Shown: positions 15,177 to 17,346 of the stretch, in pieces
Layout: the number at the start of each line of letters is the position of its first letter
Numbering within the stretch: position 1 is the first letter of the stretch
Assembly: GCA_946481265.1 (NCBI GenBank)
Contig: CAMLNE010000045.1
Coordinates: forward strand, 1-17,346
Source: an uncultured Panacagrimonas sp.
GTDB lineage: Bacteria; Pseudomonadota; Gammaproteobacteria; Nevskiales; Nevskiaceae
DNA length: 17,346 nt
Reading direction: 5' to 3'
Notes under the pieces: model-generated
Database searches by the model: none
Told to the model about the DNA's origin: nothing
The model's input: the letters and a program-made list of their open reading frames with translations, nothing else
Made by a program: the position numbers and the translations under genes

Positions 15177-16547
15177 TCAGGCCGCGGCCAGCGCCTCGAG
15201 CTGCTCGAGCCCCTCGCCGAGGTAGTCCATCACGCGCTGCACCTGCGGCAGGGTGCGCCGGCAGGCGATCACGCCGAAGTCGATGCGATCGTGCTGGCTG
15301 GTCAGCGAGATGTTGAGCGCCATGCCGTCCACCACCACCGACACCGGGTACATGGCGTCGACGCTGCAGCCCATCCAGTACAGCGCGGTGCGCGGCCCCG
15401 GCACGTGCGAGATGACCAGGTTGAAGGCCAGCCGCCCACGCTTGGGATTGGTCAGCATGTTGAGCAGGCCCGGCGCCATCAGGGTGGCGCCGTAGCCGAG
15501 CACCTCGCCCGCCTTCATCTTCATGAAGCGCTGCTTGTTGTGCTCGACCGAGGCGACGATGGTGCGCAGGCGGTCACCGGCGTCCTCCTGGTGGGTGCCC
15601 AGGTTCACCAGCATGAATCCGAGCTGGTTGCCGGTCTCGCTGCGGTCGCGGCGGGTCGACATCGGCACCCCGGCGATCAGCGGCCGCTCCGGCAGGGCGT
15701 GCAGGTCGAGCAGGTACCGGCGCAGCGCGTGGGCGCACATGGCCAGCACGATGTCGTTCACCGTGCCGCCCAGGACCTTGCCGACCGAGCGGGCGCGCGG
15801 CAGGGAGAAGCTCTGCGCCCAGTAGCGCCGCGAGGCACTGATCGGGCGGTTCAGGATCGACGGCGGCGCGGCATTGCCCGGCACGAAATCCGGATGGTGC
15901 TCGCGTGATTCGCGCATCGACTGGCGCAGCTCGCGCGCCACGCCGGGAACGTTGCCGAAGGCGTCGCGGAAACGGGACACCAGCCGCGCCGCGCCGCTGA
16001 CCGGCGCCGTGAGGATGCTGCCGGCGCTGGCGCGCCGCCCCTGCGGTGGTACCGCCCAGGGGGGCGGCAGGATCTCGTCCGGATTGGCCGACATCGAGCG
16101 CAGGGTCAGTCGCGTGCCGGCGATGCCGTCCGCAACGGCGTGGTGCACCTTCGAATAGGTGGCGATCCGCCCGCCCTCGACGCCCTCGATGACATAGGTA
16201 CGCCACAGCGGGTAGGCACGGTCCAGGTGGCTGGCGTGCATGCGCGAGACCATCGAGAGCAGGTCGCGGATGCGCCCGGGCCGCGGCAGCGACAGGTGGA
16301 TGACGTGCTGCTCGATGTCGAACTCGGGATCCTCGACCCAGTAGGCCGCGCCCAGCCGGCTGTCGAGCCGCTGGTTGAAGGGCGGCAGCGGCGCAGCGTA
16401 GGAGCGCAGGCGCTCGACCAGTTTCTGCACGAAGTCCGGCGGCGCGTCCGGCGGCGGCGTCAGCAGGTTGAGATAGGCCACGTGCAGGGGCTGATTGCGC
16501 TTTTCCAGATAGATGAATCCCAGGTCCAGCGCGGTGAGGCGTTTCAT
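15177..16547 (-). CDS. Wax ester synthase / diacylglycerol acyltransferase (WS/DGAT)
   Basis: Transfers acyl groups from acyl-CoA to long-chain alcohols (wax esters) or diacylglycerol (triacylglycerol), making storage lipid at the membrane surface. The 456-residue length is typical. The start MKRLTALDLGFIYLE is the family N-terminus. PLW is at 113-115, and the catalytic HHAVADG is at 135-141 (HHxxxDG), with His136 as the general base. The second motif VNDIVLA is at 263-269. ISHVPGP (379-385) and SLTSQHDRIDFGV follow. The frame is open upstream to 16658, but 16547 fits both the family start and a GGAG ribosome site. Genome copies of this family vary, and some lack strong activity. The partner phosphatase or acyl-CoA reductase genes are not in the window. 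Confidence 0.95.
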   Translation of the reverse strand: MKRLTALDLGFIYLEKRNQPLHVAYLNLLTPPPDAPPDFVQKLVERLRSYAAPLPPFNQRLDSRLGAAYWVEDPEFDIEQHVIHLSLPRPGRIRDLLSMVSRMHASHLDRAYPLWRTYVIEGVEGGRIATYSKVHHAVADGIAGTRLTLRSMSANPDEILPPPWAVPPQGRRASAGSILTAPVSGAARLVSRFRDAFGNVPGVARELRQSMRESREHHPDFVPGNAAPPSILNRPISASRRYWAQSFSLPRARSVGKVLGGTVNDIVLAMCAHALRRYLLDLHALPERPLIAGVPMSTRRDRSETGNQLGFMLVNLGTHQEDAGDRLRTIVASVEHNKQRFMKMKAGEVLGYGATLMAPGLLNMLTNPKRGRLAFNLVISHVPGPRTALYWMGCSVDAMYPVSVVVDGMALNISLTSQHDRIDFGVIACRRTLPQVQRVMDYLGEGLEQLEALAAA

Positions 16548-16662
16548 TCCGGCTCCGTTGGCGGTTGTTCTTCGAGGTACGGCAGCTGCGCAAAGCGAAT
16601 GCCGTGCCATTGTCCGCGTCGGACCGCGGCCTGCCAAAGAAGTTTGAGTGACAGGCACGCGA

Positions 16663-16688
16663 ACAGGCCCGGCGCGGGCCGGGCCTGT
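16663..16688 (-). terminator. Strong hairpin after the SMP-30-like gene
   Basis: ACAGGCCCGG (16663-16672) pairs perfectly with CCGGGCCTGT (16679-16688) around a 6-base loop, 27 bases beyond the stop of the right-hand gene. No T-run follows on the minus strand. Its 10-base stem and position suggest transcription ends or pauses here, ahead of the WS/DGAT gene. Confidence 0.5.
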
Positions 16689-16715
16689 GAAGCTGCACGC
16701 GCACCGCGTCGCGGC

Positions 16716-17346
16716 TCAGGGCAGCAGCGGCGTCACCAGCGGCGAGGCGATGTCGTCGACGAACACCTTCAGGACCTGGAACTGGCGCGGCAGCAGCAGG
16801 CCGGTGACGAAGGCGTGGTTGGTCACCAGCACGTTGCCCTTGCCGTCGAACGCGAGGTTGGCCGGCGCATCGAAGGGCTTGGTCAGCGACAGCAGGGGAT
16901 TGCGGATGCGCGCGGCTTCCGTGCCGTCGGGGTTGAGCACCGAGATGCCCGAACTGCCCGGCATCGCGAGGGTGACATAGAGCTTGCCGGAGGCGCCGAA
17001 CGCGATGCCGTCCGGACCTTCGGCAAGCAGGTAGTTGTGGAAGACCTTCAGGTCGGCGGCCTTGGGCGCATCGACCAGGGGCAGGGTGTAGATGCGACCG
17101 ATGCCGAGCAGGTCGTTGGTGACCGAGATGAAGACCTTCGTGCGATCCGGCGACAGGCGCAGGCCGTTGACGCCGATGTAGGGCCCGAACAGCCGGTAGT
17201 CGTGGAACCAGACCTGGGCCGGACCGCCGCCCGCGGGAATCCGGAAGATCGTGGCCTGCATCGAGTCGGTGACATAGAGATTGCCCAGCTCGTCGAAGCC
17301 CTTGGCGGCGAACGCTCGGGCCAGCTCGTGGAGGGGGAGGTGGGCG
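16716..17346 (-). CDS. SMP-30/gluconolactonase-like beta-propeller protein, C-terminal part
   Basis: Only the last about 209 residues are inside the window. The frame stays open through the right edge, so the start is missing and the Met at 17261 is internal (the upstream codons read GNLYVTDS, a clear propeller blade). Repeating blade motifs are GNLYVTDS, GVNGLRLSPD, EGPDGIAFGASGKLYVT and PANLAFDGKGNVLVTNH, as in SMP-30/gluconolactonase and strictosidine-synthase-like six-blade propellers. The Asn of GVNGL and the Asp of GPDGIAF are at places that commonly bind the divalent metal. It may hydrolyse a lactone or similar ester. The presence of a signal peptide cannot be judged. A strong hairpin follows the stop, before the WS/DGAT gene on the same strand. 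Confidence 0.85.
   Translation of the reverse strand, partial: AHLPLHELARAFAAKGFDELGNLYVTDSMQATIFRIPAGGGPAQVWFHDYRLFGPYIGVNGLRLSPDRTKVFISVTNDLLGIGRIYTLPLVDAPKAADLKVFHNYLLAEGPDGIAFGASGKLYVTLAMPGSSGISVLNPDGTEAARIRNPLLSLTKPFDAPANLAFDGKGNVLVTNHAFVTGLLLPRQFQVLKVFVDDIASPLVTPLLP

Overview
The window is GC-rich DNA (codon third positions are mostly G or C), dense with genes and free of rRNA or tRNA. It looks like a chromosomal piece of a proteobacterium. The PrpR/AcnD/PrpF type of propionate pathway, the GGGAGAGGG-type interspersed palindromes and the lipid-type accessory genes fit a high-GC gammaproteobacterium (Xanthomonadales/Nevskiales-like) best. A betaproteobacterium cannot be excluded, and the placement is an inference.

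Region 1 (about 1 to 12825) is a propionate-degradation (2-methylcitrate cycle) locus. A sigma-54-dependent activator, prpR, is read rightward from 11191. Divergently, the minus strand carries prpB (methylisocitrate lyase), prpC (2-methylcitrate synthase), acnD (Fe-S methylcitrate dehydratase), a single-domain rhodanese, a small DUF559 nuclease, prpF (methylaconitate isomerase), prpD (cofactor-free methylcitrate dehydratase), a cytochrome P450 and a DUF3237 protein. Propionyl-CoA plus oxaloacetate gives 2-methylcitrate (PrpC). This is dehydrated and rehydrated to 2-methylisocitrate (AcnD+PrpF and/or PrpD, with an aconitase), and PrpB splits it into pyruvate and succinate. Both alternative dehydration routes are present. 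No prpE is visible, so propionyl-CoA may come directly from odd-chain, branched or sterol-like substrates.

The 306-base prpB-prpR gap holds a near-consensus sigma-54 promoter aimed at prpB. It also holds a sigma-70-like promoter whose predicted start falls on the prpR ATG (a leaderless message), bracketed by a perfect 8-base inverted repeat that is a candidate PrpR operator.

The operon is interrupted by interspersed GC-rich palindromes: two between acnD and prpC, three between the rhodanese and the DUF559 gene, one at the DUF559 3' end and a decayed one in the prpF leader. The DUF559 gene is embedded in them. Just past its stop codon lies a decayed second copy of the prpF leader and first codons. 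Together these suggest a repeat-bounded nuclease module that entered the operon and duplicated the prpF 5' end.

Region 2 (12826 to 17346) is a lipid/ester-type neighbourhood: an HSL-family esterase with a strong terminator, a second alpha/beta hydrolase, a convergent WS/DGAT wax-ester/triacylglycerol synthase, and the C-terminal part of an SMP-30/gluconolactonase-like beta-propeller protein that runs off the right edge.
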